Shown in pieces: positions 26,219-34,602 of a DNA stretch of 64,000 nt. The notes below the pieces were generated by a model. It saw only the letters and a program-made list of their open reading frames with translations, was not told where the DNA came from and did no database searches. The number at the start of each line of letters is the position of its first letter. Within the stretch, counting starts at the first letter, position 1. The DNA lies in the NCBI RefSeq assembly GCF_000787835.1, contig NZ_BBPP01000001.1, positions 116,354 through 180,353 on the forward strand. The letters run 5' to 3'. The position numbers were made by a program, and so were the translations under genes. This DNA comes from Streptacidiphilus melanogenes. Its GTDB lineage: Bacteria > Actinomycetota > Actinomycetes > Streptomycetales > Streptomycetaceae.

Positions 26219-26842
26219 ATGAGCGAGAAGGAAGAGGCCCCGAGAGCTGCCGCAGCCCGCCGGACCGGCCGCCGGCCGGGAGGGGCGGACACCCGCGGCG
26301 CGGTGCTGGAGGCGGCTCGCGCGGAGTTCGGCGCGCGTGGCTACGACAAGGCGAGCATGCGCGGCATCGCGCGGGTGGCCGGGGTGGACGCGGCCCTGCT
26401 GCACCACTACTTCGGCACCAAGGAACGGTTGTTCCTCGCTGCGCTCGACTTCCCGATCGAGCCTGCCGCCGTCGTCCCGCTGATCACCTCCGGCGATCCG
26501 GAGCAGATGGGCGAGCGGCTCGTGCGCTTCCTGCTCACGATCTGGGGCCAGCCGGAGATCCTCGACCGGCTGTTGGCCGTGCTGCGGACCGCCGTCGGCA
26601 GCGAGGAGATCGCCGCGCTGCTGCGGGACTTCATGGTCCGGGAGCTGGTGACCCGCCTGGCGGCCGAGCTGGACCTCGAACACCCGGAGCTCCGCGCCGA
26701 GTTGGTGCTCTCCCAGATCCTCGGGCTGGCCGTGGCCCGCTACGTGATCCGCGCGGAGCCGATCGCCTCCGCGACGGAGGAGGAGCTCGTCCCCCTGCTG
26801 GCCCCCACGTTCCAGAGGTATCTGGCCGGGCCGGTGGGTTGA
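26219..26842 (+). CDS. TetR family transcriptional regulator
   Basis: 207-residue regulator. The N-terminal HTH (about 28-70) is typical: [21 protein letters not shown], interrupted here only by the family turn, and then [13 protein letters not shown]. The C-terminal ligand-binding domain is helical. A Gly-rich GGGGG ribosome-binding site precedes the ATG. It probably represses itself and the divergent dioxygenase through 26137-26159. The ABC exporter pair begins 32 bp downstream on the same strand and may be in its transcript. Confidence 0.88.
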   Translation: MSEKEEAPRAAAARRTGRRPGGADTRGAVLEAARAEFGARGYDKASMRGIARVAGVDAALLHHYFGTKERLFLAALDFPIEPAAVVPLITSGDPEQMGERLVRFLLTIWGQPEILDRLLAVLRTAVGSEEIAALLRDFMVRELVTRLAAELDLEHPELRAELVLSQILGLAVARYVIRAEPIASATEEELVPLLAPTFQRYLAGPVG

Positions 26843-26873
26843 CGGCGGTCCTCCGGCACGCAAAACTCAACAC

Positions 26874-27617
26874 ATGATGAATTCAGCTCCCGCCGTCGAC
26901 GTGCGCGCCCTGTGCGTCGTGCGGGGCGGCAGACCCGTACTTCAGGGGATCGACCTGACCGTCGCGCGGGGCTCGGTCACCGGGCTGCTCGGGCCGAGCG
27001 GGTGCGGCAAGACGACGCTGCTGCGCAGCATCGTCGGCGTGCAGCGGATCGAGAGCGGGGAGGTGCGGGTGCTCGGGCTGCCGGCCGGGGCGCCCACCCT
27101 GCGCGATCGGGTGGGGTACGTGACCCAGGCGCCGTCCGTCTACACCGACCTCTCCGTCCTGGCCAACCTGCGCTACTTCGCCGAGGTGCTCGGTGCTCCC
27201 CGCACCGACCCCGACCGCGTGCTCGACGAGGTCGGGCTGGGCGAGCACGGGAAGGACCTGGTCGGACGCCTCTCCGGAGGACAGCGGGCACGGGTCTCCC
27301 TCGCGGCGGCGCTCCTCGGCACGCCCGAGCTGCTCGTGCTCGACGAGCCGACCGTCGGGCTCGACCCGGTGCTGCGGCAGGAGCTGTGGCGGCTGTTCCA
27401 CCGGCTCGCCGCGGGCGGCGCGACGCTGCTGGTCTCCAGCCACGTCATGGACGAGGCCGCCCGCTGCACCGCACTGCTGCTCATGCGCGAGGGGCGGCTG
27501 CTCGCCCACGACACCCCGCGGGCCCTGCTCGACGCGACGGGCGCCGAGGACATCGAGGGCGCGTTCCTGTCGCTCGTCGCCGATGCCGCCCCCGCCACCT
27601 CGGAGCGTGCGCGATGA
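26874..27617 (+). CDS. ABC transporter ATP-binding protein
   Basis: 247-residue ATPase subunit of an ABC-2-type exporter. It has Walker A GPSGCGKTTL (about 40-49), signature LSGGQRARVSLA, Walker B LLVLDEPTVGLD and the H-loop SSHVMDE. The stop overlaps the ATG of the permease gene (ATGA). The adjacent TetR-type gene suggests a regulated drug or metabolite exporter; the substrate is unknown. The first codon could be either of two adjacent ATGs. Confidence 0.92.
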   Translation: MMNSAPAVDVRALCVVRGGRPVLQGIDLTVARGSVTGLLGPSGCGKTTLLRSIVGVQRIESGEVRVLGLPAGAPTLRDRVGYVTQAPSVYTDLSVLANLRYFAEVLGAPRTDPDRVLDEVGLGEHGKDLVGRLSGGQRARVSLAAALLGTPELLVLDEPTVGLDPVLRQELWRLFHRLAAGGATLLVSSHVMDEAARCTALLLMREGRLLAHDTPRALLDATGAEDIEGAFLSLVADAAPATSERAR

Positions 27618-28351
27618 ACATCCGCCGGACCCTCGCCACGGCCCACCGGGTGCTGCTCCAGCTGCGCAGCGACCCGCGGACCGTCGCCATGCTGCTGCTG
27701 GTCCCGTGCCTGCTGATCGTGCTGCTCAGGTACGCCTTCGACGGCCGGCAGGAGGTCTTCGACAGCCTCGGCGCGCCGCTGCTCGGGATCTTCCCGATGA
27801 TCGTGATGTTCCTGGTGACGGCCGTGGCCACGCTCCGCGAGCGCACCACGGGGACGCTGGAGCGGCTGCTGACGATGCCGCTGGGCAGGCTGGACCTGCT
27901 GCTCGGCTATGCGCTCGCCTTCGGGCTGGTCGCACTGGTGCAGGGGCTGCTGGCCTTCGGGCTGACGGTCGGGCTGCTGGGGCTCGACATCGCGGGGCCG
28001 AGCTGGGCGCTGCTCGCCGTCGCCGTCGCCGACGGGCTGTTGGGGATGGCGCTCGGTCTCTTCGTCTCGGCCTTCGCCGCCACCGAGTTCCAGGCCGTCC
28101 AGTTCATGCCGGCCTTCCTGCTGCCGCAGCTGCTGCTCTGCGGTCTGTTCACGCCGCGGGACACGATGGCCGACTGGCTGCACGCGATCTCGGACGTGCT
28201 GCCGCTCAGCTACGCCGTCGACGCGATGAACCGGCTGACCTCCGAGACCGGCTTCGGCGGGGCGGTGGCGGCGGACCTGGCCGTCGTGCTGGGCTGCACC
28301 CTGCTCGCGCTGGGCCTGGGGGCGGTGACCCTGCGGCGCCGGACCGCGTGA
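27614..28351 (+). CDS. ABC-2 type transporter permease
   Basis: 245-residue membrane subunit with six predicted helices, an N-terminal amphipathic segment, and the ABC-2 arrangement (FLVTAVATLRERTTGTLERLL after helix 2, and a final short periplasmic loop). It overlaps the ATPase gene by 4 bp and completes the exporter. A 14-bp perfect palindrome (28375-28388) follows the gene before a small membrane-protein gene. Confidence 0.9.
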   Translation: MNIRRTLATAHRVLLQLRSDPRTVAMLLLVPCLLIVLLRYAFDGRQEVFDSLGAPLLGIFPMIVMFLVTAVATLRERTTGTLERLLTMPLGRLDLLLGYALAFGLVALVQGLLAFGLTVGLLGLDIAGPSWALLAVAVADGLLGMALGLFVSAFAATEFQAVQFMPAFLLPQLLLCGLFTPRDTMADWLHAISDVLPLSYAVDAMNRLTSETGFGGAVAADLAVVLGCTLLALGLGAVTLRRRTA

Positions 28352-28424
28352 CGGGACGGCTCGGGTCGGACTGGCAGGGGCGCCCCTGGGGGCCTAAGGT
28401 CCGAAGGGACGAAAGGGGCGAGAC

Positions 28425-28553
28425 GTGAAGATCCTCGAGATGATCGCATTCTCGATCGTCGTCATGGCCTTCTCCGTGGGGCTGCTGATCTTCCTCATGG
28501 GCGGCCTGAAGTACCCGGACGAGAGCAAGCGCAAGAGCGCGCCCGACAATTGA
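28425..28553 (+). CDS. Small single-span membrane protein (42 residues)
   Basis: Short gene starting at GTG after AAAGGGGCG, ending in TGA directly before a strong terminator. The product has one hydrophobic helix (about residues 5-27: MIAFSIVVMAFSVGLLIFLM) followed by a charged tail (KYPDESKRKSAPDN). Codon use matches neighbours, and the clean ribosome-binding site and terminator argue that it is real. It may be expressed with the ABC exporter or alone. Function unknown. Confidence 0.7.
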   Translation: MKILEMIAFSIVVMAFSVGLLIFLMGGLKYPDESKRKSAPDN

Positions 28554-28561
28554 ACGACACG

Positions 28562-28600
28562 AAAGAGCCCCGCACCGGCAGGCCGGAGCGGGGCTTTTTC
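28562..28600. terminator. Strong intrinsic terminator with A- and T-tracts
   Basis: AGCCCCGC (28566-28573) pairs with GCGGGGCT (28588-28595), followed by TTTTT; the loop contains a further CCGG/CCGG pairing. It ends the small membrane-protein transcript and, read on the other strand, the csp gene. Confidence 0.85.
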
Positions 28601-28616
28601 GCGCGTGCTGCTGAGA

Positions 28617-28823
28617 TCAGCTCTGCGGGACGATGTTCTCGGCCTGCGGACCCTTCGGGCCCTGCGTGACCTCGAACTCGACCTTCTGGCCCTCGAAGAG
28701 CTCGCGGTAGCCCTGAGAGCTGATGTTCGAGTAGTGGGCGAAGACGTCGGCGCCGCCGCCGTCCTGCTCGATGAAGCCGTAGCCCTTTTCGGCGTTGAAC
28801 CACTTCACGGTACCGGTGGCCAT
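28617..28823 (-). CDS. Cold-shock protein (CspA family)
   Basis: 68-residue-class single-domain RNA chaperone (OB fold). It has RNP1 KGYGFIEQ and RNP2 VFAHYS. The ATG with MATGTVKWF is the family start; four upstream in-frame codons are ignored. It is divergent from a near-identical csp gene at 29104, with 280 bp between, so the pair arose by duplication. The long leader is expected for csp mRNAs. Confidence 0.93.
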   Translation of the reverse strand: MATGTVKWFNAEKGYGFIEQDGGGADVFAHYSNISSQGYRELFEGQKVEFEVTQGPKGPQAENIVPQS

Positions 28824-29103
28824 AGGTTTCCCCATTCTCCAGAGTTGGTCGGCCGTCGCAGGAGCGCGCAGGCCGAGCTGCCAGAATGATCACCCTGGTC
28901 GGAGAGACCTCAGAAAGCACGAACGCCCGTGATCGGGACCACGGGCGGTGAAGCTTAGGGAACCACGACTGCAACTGCGGCAAGCCTACAGGATGGGCTC
29001 CTATCACTCTTCGGCGTGGCGCGCCGCGAGCTTCGTGGTGAGGTGATCGCCGAACGTGTACCGTCGTGGCTTGCATCACCGCAGAACGGAGAAAGACACA
29101 ATC

Positions 29104-29313
29104 ATGGCGACCGGTACCGTCAAGTGGTTCAACGCTGAGAAGGGCTTCGGCTTCATCGAGCAGGACGGCGGCGGCGCCGACGTCTTTGCTCACTACTCGA
29201 ACATCAACGCCCAGGGCTTCCGTGAGCTGCTCGAGGGCCAGAAGGTCGAGTTCGACGTCACCCAGGGCCAGAAGGGCCCGCAGGCGGAGAACATCACGAT
29301 CATCAACGCCTGA
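29104..29313 (+). CDS. Cold-shock protein (CspA family)
   Basis: 69-residue OB-fold RNA chaperone, differing from its divergent neighbour mainly in the C-terminal third. It has RNP1 KGFGFIEQ and RNP2 VFAHYS. The 280-bp region between the two genes holds both leaders; I could not assign a confident promoter in it. A GC-rich hairpin (29342-29378) terminates it. Confidence 0.93.
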   Translation: MATGTVKWFNAEKGFGFIEQDGGGADVFAHYSNINAQGFRELLEGQKVEFDVTQGQKGPQAENITIINA

Positions 29314-29341
29314 GCCGTCGTCCGACGGTCCCGGTTCACGT

Positions 29342-29378
29342 CGACGCCCCGCCCCGGTTCGCCCCGGGCGGGGCGTCG
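29342..29378. terminator. 13-bp perfect hairpin between convergent csp and ApbE-type genes
   Basis: CGACGCCCCGCCC (29342-29354) pairs with GGGCGGGGCGTCG (29366-29378) around an 11-nt loop. It separates the csp gene from the convergent ApbE-type gene. Confidence 0.85.
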
Positions 29379-29394
29379 CCGTCTCCGGCCGGGG

Positions 29395-30144
29395 TCACAC
29401 CGCGTAGCGCAGGAATCCGCTGGTCGCGCGCTTCGGCAGCGCCGGGTCGGGGAGGATCGCCAGGGCTTCGAGGTCCGGCTGCCGCCCGGCCCAGGCCAGA
29501 CCCTGCTCCGCGCCCATCGCGAAGGCCGCCGTCGCGCAGGCGTCGGTGTGCGCCAGCCGGGCCGGGCCGGAGCTGACCAGCGTCAGCGAGAGCAACCCGG
29601 TCGGCGCCTCGCCCGTGCGCGGGTCGAGGATGTGCGCGCCACGCTCGGCGGTGCCGGAGGTGGCCACCACCAGGTCCCGGCCGACCAGCACACTCGCCAG
29701 CTCGCCCGGCCGGAACGGGTCGGCCACGCCGATCCGCCAGGGCCCGCCGACGGACTGCACGTCACCGCCGCCGTTGACGCAGTGCTCCGTCGACCCGGCC
29801 TCGCACAGCAGTTCACAGGCTTGCTCGACGGCCCAACCCTTGACCCAGCCGCTCGGGTCCAGCCGGCCCTCGGGGTAGGGGCTGAACCAGCCGCCGGTCA
29901 GCGCCTCGATCTCCGCGCAGCGCGCCATCACCTCGACCAGCTCCGGGCTCGCGTCCGCCAGCGCCGACTCGCCGTGCGCGATCCGGCTCACCTCGCTGTC
30001 CGCCCGATACGGGGAGAAGCGCGCGTCGATCGCGTGGAGCCGGGCGACGGCGGCGTGCAGCGCCTCGTCGACGGCCGGGCTCGGGTCGCGCACGACGAAC
30101 GAGAAGACCGTGCCCATCACGTGCTCCGCATGACGGGTGATCAC
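29395..30144 (-). CDS. FAD:protein FMN transferase (ApbE family)
   Basis: 249-residue enzyme that attaches FMN to a Ser/Thr of target proteins through a phosphoester. It shows the family start HVMGTVFSFVV, the central block GGWFSPYPEGRLDPSGWVKG, and the flavin and metal motif VNGGGDVQ. The GTG start overlaps the stop of the FMN-binding-domain gene (GTGA), so the modifying enzyme and its likely target are made together. No clear export signal is seen, although the target is extracytoplasmic. An ATG nine codons later is an alternative start. Confidence 0.9.
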   Translation of the reverse strand: MITRHAEHVMGTVFSFVVRDPSPAVDEALHAAVARLHAIDARFSPYRADSEVSRIAHGESALADASPELVEVMARCAEIEALTGGWFSPYPEGRLDPSGWVKGWAVEQACELLCEAGSTEHCVNGGGDVQSVGGPWRIGVADPFRPGELASVLVGRDLVVATSGTAERGAHILDPRTGEAPTGLLSLTLVSSGPARLAHTDACATAAFAMGAEQGLAWAGRQPDLEALAILPDPALPKRATSGFLRYAV

Positions 30145-30671
30145 TTGAGACCCGCCTGGTCGAGCGCGCTCTGGAGTGACTGCGTGTAGCCGTCGCTGGT
30201 GTAGGTCGCGCCGGAGACGGAGTCGATCTGCGCACTCTGCGCGGAGAGGGCCTCCTGGTTGAGGACGGGCAGCGCGTAGCTGTTGATGTCCTGGTCCCGC
30301 TGCATCTCGTCGGGGTACTGGAGTACGTCGATCTTGCTGATTCTGCCGCCGCTCACGTCGATCCGGACCTGCACCGGGCCGTAACGGGTGTCGACGGCCT
30401 GGCCGGTGTAGCTGGCCTTCGTCGACGTGCCCGAGGAGCCGCCGACGGCCTTGGTGGAGCTGGAGGGCCCGGCGGACGGCGAGGCGGCGGCGGACCCGCC
30501 CGCACCGGAACCGGAGCTGTTCGTGCTGGTGGTGCTGTTCGTACTGCTCGTGTCGCTCCCGGAGCTGATGACGGGCGCCTGGGCCGACGCGGTCTGCCCG
30601 TGCGGCTTGAGGGACAGCAGCAGGACCACGCCGGCCGCCGTGGCGGTGGTGGTGACGATGGCGCGGCGCAT
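30141..30671 (-). CDS. FMN-binding domain protein, flavinylation target
   Basis: 176-residue exported or membrane-anchored protein. Residues 1-25 are a signal-anchor, residues 30-85 a Ser/Thr/Gly linker, and residues 88-175 an FMN_bind domain with the modification motif DSVSGATYTS, whose Thr156 should carry covalent FMN. It lies between the ferric-reductase-like gene (36 bp upstream) and the ApbE gene (overlapping), so it probably relays electrons from the membrane oxidoreductase to an acceptor outside the cell membrane. Confidence 0.87.
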   Translation of the reverse strand: MRRAIVTTTATAAGVVLLLSLKPHGQTASAQAPVISSGSDTSSTNSTTSTNSSGSGAGGSAAASPSAGPSSSTKAVGGSSGTSTKASYTGQAVDTRYGPVQVRIDVSGGRISKIDVLQYPDEMQRDQDINSYALPVLNQEALSAQSAQIDSVSGATYTSDGYTQSLQSALDQAGLK

Positions 30672-30707
30672 GGGGCCTCCCGGAGAGCGCAGGGCGGATC
30701 AGAAGGA

Positions 30708-32090
30708 TCAGAAGCTGAACGACTCGTGGTGGATGTGGTGGCGCGGCACCCGCGCCTGGCGCAGCGCCGTGACGGCCTGCTCCATGAACGCCTCCGGCCC
30801 GCAGACGTACACGTCGTGGCCGGCCAGGCCCGGGACGAGGTTGCGCAGCACGGTCGGCTGGATCGGGTCGCCGACCTCGCTGCGGCGTCCGACCAGGAAC
30901 TGCAGCCGCGCGCCGCGTGCCTCGGCGATCGCGGTCAGCTCCCGTCGGAAGAGCAGCTCCTCCTCGGCGCTCGCCCGGTAGAGCAGCGTGAGCTCGCCGG
31001 GCGCGGCAGGCAGGGTCTCGAAGAGCGCGCGCAGCGGGGTGATGCCGACCCCCGCCGCCAGCAGCAGCACCTGCCGCGAGCGACGCCGCCGGGCGGTGAA
31101 CGCCCCGTACGGGCCTTCGGCGCGGACCTTGGTCCCGGGCCTGAGCCGGGCCACGGCCGCGCTGTGGCCGCCCAGGTCCTTGACCGTGAAGCGGAGGTAG
31201 TCGCGGCTCGGCGGGGCCGAGAGGGAGTAGGGGTTGGCGGCGAAGCGCAGACCCTTCGCCTGGAACTGCAGCCGGAAGAACTGGCCCGCCTCGGCGCCCA
31301 GCTCGTCCAGGTGGCGTCCGGTCAGGAAGAGCGAGACGGTGCCGGGGCCCTCCGGGCGGATCTCGGCGACGCGCAGCTGGTGCCGCCGGTCGAGCCGCCA
31401 CGGGCGCAGCAGCCGGTACCAGCCGATCAGCCCGGCGGTGCCCAGGTAGAGCCCGTACCAGAGCAGCCTCTCCGGTCCCTCGCCCAGGTCGGCGCCGTTG
31501 CTGAGCTGGTGGGCGAAGCCGAGGGTGACCGCCAGGTAGGTGGCCAGGTGCAGGTAGTACCAGGTCTCGTAGCCGAGCCGCCTGCGTGCGGCGCGCGCGG
31601 AGAAGAAGCCGGTGGCGAGGAGCAGCACGGTGCCGAAGGTGGCCTTGAGCATGTCCGGGTAGGTCAGCACGATGCTGACGCCCTCGCCGACCACGTTCCT
31701 CTGGGCCGTCAGCGCGTAGCCCCAGATGATCGTGATCACGTGTGCGGTCACCAGGCCGACCAGGTACCGGCCGCCCATCGCGTGCCAGCGGGCCAGCCGG
31801 TCCGCGCCGACCTCGCGCTCCAGCAGCGGGATCCGCGCCATCAGCAGCAGCAGGACCGGCGCCGCGTACCCGGCCAGCAGGCCGGTGATCCGTCCCGCGT
31901 TGGTGAGCCACTGGTCGAGGCCGACGACGCCGAGGGTGTTCTTCCACCAGATCGCGACCACGGCGAGGGCCCCGAGGGCGATCGCGGCGAGCACCAGCCG
32001 GGGGACGGTGTCCGCCGGCAGCTGGGACCCGGAGGGGGCGCCGCGGTGCGCGCCGGTGCGTACGGCGCGCTGCTGCGTGACAGCGCTCAT
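30708..32090 (-). CDS. Ferric-reductase-like transmembrane flavoprotein
   Basis: 460-residue membrane oxidoreductase. The first 230 residues hold six helices of the ferric-reductase domain, with His residues for haem in the helices containing LVTAHVITIIWG and LHLATYLAVTLGFAH. The C-terminal half is a ferredoxin-reductase module with FAD motif NPYSLSA, NAD-binding GVGITPLRAL and VCGPEAF. It probably passes electrons from cytoplasmic NAD(P)H through haem to the FMN-binding protein. It is the first gene of the three-gene operon and is divergent from a two-component regulator (237 bp), which may control it. Confidence 0.9.
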   Translation of the reverse strand: MSAVTQQRAVRTGAHRGAPSGSQLPADTVPRLVLAAIALGALAVVAIWWKNTLGVVGLDQWLTNAGRITGLLAGYAAPVLLLLMARIPLLEREVGADRLARWHAMGGRYLVGLVTAHVITIIWGYALTAQRNVVGEGVSIVLTYPDMLKATFGTVLLLATGFFSARAARRRLGYETWYYLHLATYLAVTLGFAHQLSNGADLGEGPERLLWYGLYLGTAGLIGWYRLLRPWRLDRRHQLRVAEIRPEGPGTVSLFLTGRHLDELGAEAGQFFRLQFQAKGLRFAANPYSLSAPPSRDYLRFTVKDLGGHSAAVARLRPGTKVRAEGPYGAFTARRRRSRQVLLLAAGVGITPLRALFETLPAAPGELTLLYRASAEEELLFRRELTAIAEARGARLQFLVGRRSEVGDPIQPTVLRNLVPGLAGHDVYVCGPEAFMEQAVTALRQARVPRHHIHHESFSF

Positions 32091-32327
32091 CTGCGGCTCC
32101 TCTGTCCCTGACTGTCCTGGTTCGGTACTGCAGCAACCCTGACAGCGCAGGTTCAGAATTCCCTATGAGTAAGAGCTGGCCAGGGGGTCGTCGTTGTGGT
32201 ATCTGTGCAGGTCAGCAGCTTGTTCGTGTGGAATTCGGTGCGCGTGGCGGGCGGGGTGATCTCATTGCATTCTCATGGCGGCCCGCCCGACTGGACCACA
32301 ATGGCCCCCATGTCCCAGGAGACTCTC

Positions 32328-33047
32328 ATGCCGACCCAGGCCCCGACGCGACGCATCCTCGTCGTCGACGACGAGCCCGACCTCGTCGAGGTGCTGTGCG
32401 GCGCCCTGCGCTACGAAGGCTGGGAGACGCGCGCCGCCGGAAGCGGCGAGGAGGCCGTGGCCATCGCGGACCACTGGCGCCCGGACGCGATCGTCCTGGA
32501 CGTGATGCTGCCCGACTTCGACGGCCTCGAGGTGCTGCGCCGGGTCCACGCGGAGCAGCCCGAGGTTCGGGTGCTCTTCCTGACCGCGCGCGACGCGGTC
32601 GACGACCGGATCGGGGGGATCGCGGCCGGCGGCGACGACTACGTGACCAAGCCGTTCAGCCTGGCCGAGGTCGTGGTCCGGCTCCGCGGTCTGCTGCGCC
32701 GGGCCCAGCCCGTGTCCGCGCCGTCGGAGGAGACGGAGGCCGAGGACGTGCTCACCCTGGCCGACCTGGTCCTCGACGAGCGCGCGCACGAGGTGGTGCG
32801 GGGCGGCGAGCTGATCGAGTTGAGCCCGACCGAGTACGCGCTGCTGCGCTACATGCTCCGGCATCCGCGCCGGGTGCTGAGCAAGGCGCAGATCCTGGAC
32901 GCGGTCTGGTCCTACGACTTCGGCGGCCAGGCCCACGTCGTCGAGCTCTACATCAGCTACCTGCGCAAGAAGATCGACCACGGGCGGGAGCCACTGATCC
33001 ACACCGTGCGCGGCGCGGGCTACCTGATCAAGGCCCCCCACTCGTGA
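32328..33047 (+). CDS. OmpR/PhoB-family response regulator
   Basis: 239-residue DNA-binding regulator. The receiver domain has Asp14/Asp15, phosphoacceptor Asp58 (LDVMLPD), Thr86 and Lys108. The winged-helix domain is at about 140-238 (ELSPTEYALLRYMLRHP, then VELYISYLRKKI). The ATG at 32328 is chosen because AGGAGA lies at the right distance; upstream in-frame ATGs lack this. The histidine-kinase gene begins 8 bp downstream. Targets are unknown; the divergent ferric-reductase operon is the nearest candidate. Confidence 0.92.
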   Translation: MPTQAPTRRILVVDDEPDLVEVLCGALRYEGWETRAAGSGEEAVAIADHWRPDAIVLDVMLPDFDGLEVLRRVHAEQPEVRVLFLTARDAVDDRIGGIAAGGDDYVTKPFSLAEVVVRLRGLLRRAQPVSAPSEETEAEDVLTLADLVLDERAHEVVRGGELIELSPTEYALLRYMLRHPRRVLSKAQILDAVWSYDFGGQAHVVELYISYLRKKIDHGREPLIHTVRGAGYLIKAPHS

Positions 33048-33054
33048 GCGTCCG

Positions 33055-34566
33055 GTGAACGGCCGGACGGGCCTCGCCCGGACGCACCCGAGGTCGCTCC
33101 GTCCGGGGTCCCTGCGCCTGCCGCGCACGCTGCGCGGCCGGCTCGTCGCGGGCCTGCTCGCCCTGCTGGTGCTGGCCGGGACGGCGATCGGCCTGGTCAC
33201 CGTCGCGGAGCTGCACCGCTTCCTCGTCGACAAGCTCGACCAGCAGCTCGTCCAGACCGGCGGCCGCTATGCCATGAGCCTGCAGACGGACCCGCACGGC
33301 GACACCCGAGCCCAGGCCGTCGGCACCCTCGGCGTCGCCCTGCGGGACGGGCGGGTCGAGGCGGACGGGGTCGTCGACGGGGACGCGGACGACGCCGTCG
33401 GCGGCAGCGCCCGCGACCATCCCGTCCTGGGCGCCCGCGTCCAGGCCGCTCTGCAGACCATCCCGGTCGGCGGCGCCCCCACCACCCGCGACCTCGGGCC
33501 GCTGGGGAGGTACCGCGTCATCGCACAGCGCGGCAAGGAGGGCGACACGCTCGTCAGCGGCCTGCCGCTGAACCAGGTCGAGAGCACGGTCCGCCGTCTG
33601 CTCCTGGTCGAACTGCTGGTCTTCGCTGGGCTGTTCGCCCTCACCGCGGCGGCGGGCACGTTCTGGGTCCGGTTGGCGCTGCGCCCCCTGGAACGGGTCA
33701 CCCGCACCGCCGAGCAGGTCAGCGCGCTGCCGCTGGCCAGCGGCGAGGTGACGCTGCGCGAGCGCGTCCCCGACGAGAACCCGCAGACCGAGGTCGGCCG
33801 CGTCGGCGTCGCCCTCAACCTGATGCTCGGTCACGTCGAGGACGCCCTCGCCCAGCGTCAGGCCGTCGAGGAACGCCTGCGCGAGTTCGCCGCCGACGCC
33901 AGCCACGAGCTGCGCACCCCCGTCGCCTCGATCCGCGGCCACGCGGAGCTGGCGTTGCGCAACCCCGAGCCGACGCCCGAGCCCGTGCGGCACGCGCTGC
34001 GCCGGATCGAGGCGGAGTCGCAGCGCATGGGCGCGATCGTCGAGGACCTGCTGCTGCTCGCCCGCCTGGACGCGGGCCGCCCGCTCGCCTCCGCCGAGGT
34101 CGACCTCACCCGTATCGCCCTCGACTGCGTCACCGACGCCCGCGCCGTCGGCCCCGACCACAAGTGGCAACTGGAGCTCCCCGCGGAGCCCCTGCTGATC
34201 CGCGGCGACGCGAACCGCCTCCGCCAGGTCGTCACCAACCTGCTCGCCAACGCGCGGGTCCACACCCCGGCGGGCACACAGGTGGTGCTCGCGCTCCAGG
34301 CCGTGCCGGACGGCGTCCGGCTGAGCGTCACCGACACGGGGCCCGGCATCCCTGACCACCTCACCGCCCACGTCTTCGAGCGCTTCGTCCGCGGCGACCG
34401 CGCCCGCTCCCGCGCCACCGGCTCCACCGGCCTCGGCCTCGCCATCGTCCACGCGGTGACGACGGCCCACGGCGGAACGGTCGCGGTCGACTCCGAGCCG
34501 GGCCGCACCGCCTTCGAGGTCCGCCTGCCCCTCCGGCCGGGCCCGGCCGTGCAGCCTGCGCTCTAG
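33055..34566 (+). CDS. Sensor histidine kinase with HAMP domain
   Basis: 503-residue membrane sensor. TM1 is at about 29-51 and TM2 at about 182-206, flanking an extracellular domain of about 130 residues; a HAMP domain lies at about 207-262. His284 in ADASHELRTP is the phosphorylation site. The ATPase has an N box (NRLRQVVTNLLANAR), G1 (VTDTGPGIP) and G2 (STGLGLAIV). It is partner to the response regulator 8 bp upstream. The extracellular region is acidic (EADGVVDGDADD), which could bind cations; the signal is unknown. Confidence 0.93.
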   Translation: MNGRTGLARTHPRSLRPGSLRLPRTLRGRLVAGLLALLVLAGTAIGLVTVAELHRFLVDKLDQQLVQTGGRYAMSLQTDPHGDTRAQAVGTLGVALRDGRVEADGVVDGDADDAVGGSARDHPVLGARVQAALQTIPVGGAPTTRDLGPLGRYRVIAQRGKEGDTLVSGLPLNQVESTVRRLLLVELLVFAGLFALTAAAGTFWVRLALRPLERVTRTAEQVSALPLASGEVTLRERVPDENPQTEVGRVGVALNLMLGHVEDALAQRQAVEERLREFAADASHELRTPVASIRGHAELALRNPEPTPEPVRHALRRIEAESQRMGAIVEDLLLLARLDAGRPLASAEVDLTRIALDCVTDARAVGPDHKWQLELPAEPLLIRGDANRLRQVVTNLLANARVHTPAGTQVVLALQAVPDGVRLSVTDTGPGIPDHLTAHVFERFVRGDRARSRATGSTGLGLAIVHAVTTAHGGTVAVDSEPGRTAFEVRLPLRPGPAVQPAL

Positions 34567-34602
34567 CCCTGTTCGGCAGTACACCCTTACTGCCGCCCTG
34601 GT

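Noticed and set aside
28824-29103. Named promoters for the two csp genes
   Set aside because: Several TANNNT hexamers occur, such as TACCGT near 29060, but none has a matching -35 at 16-18 bp.
29395-32136. 913-codon minus-strand frame over the ferric-reductase operon
   Set aside because: Only the ApbE part (29395-30144) shows family motifs; the rest is out-of-frame translation of the two upstream genes.
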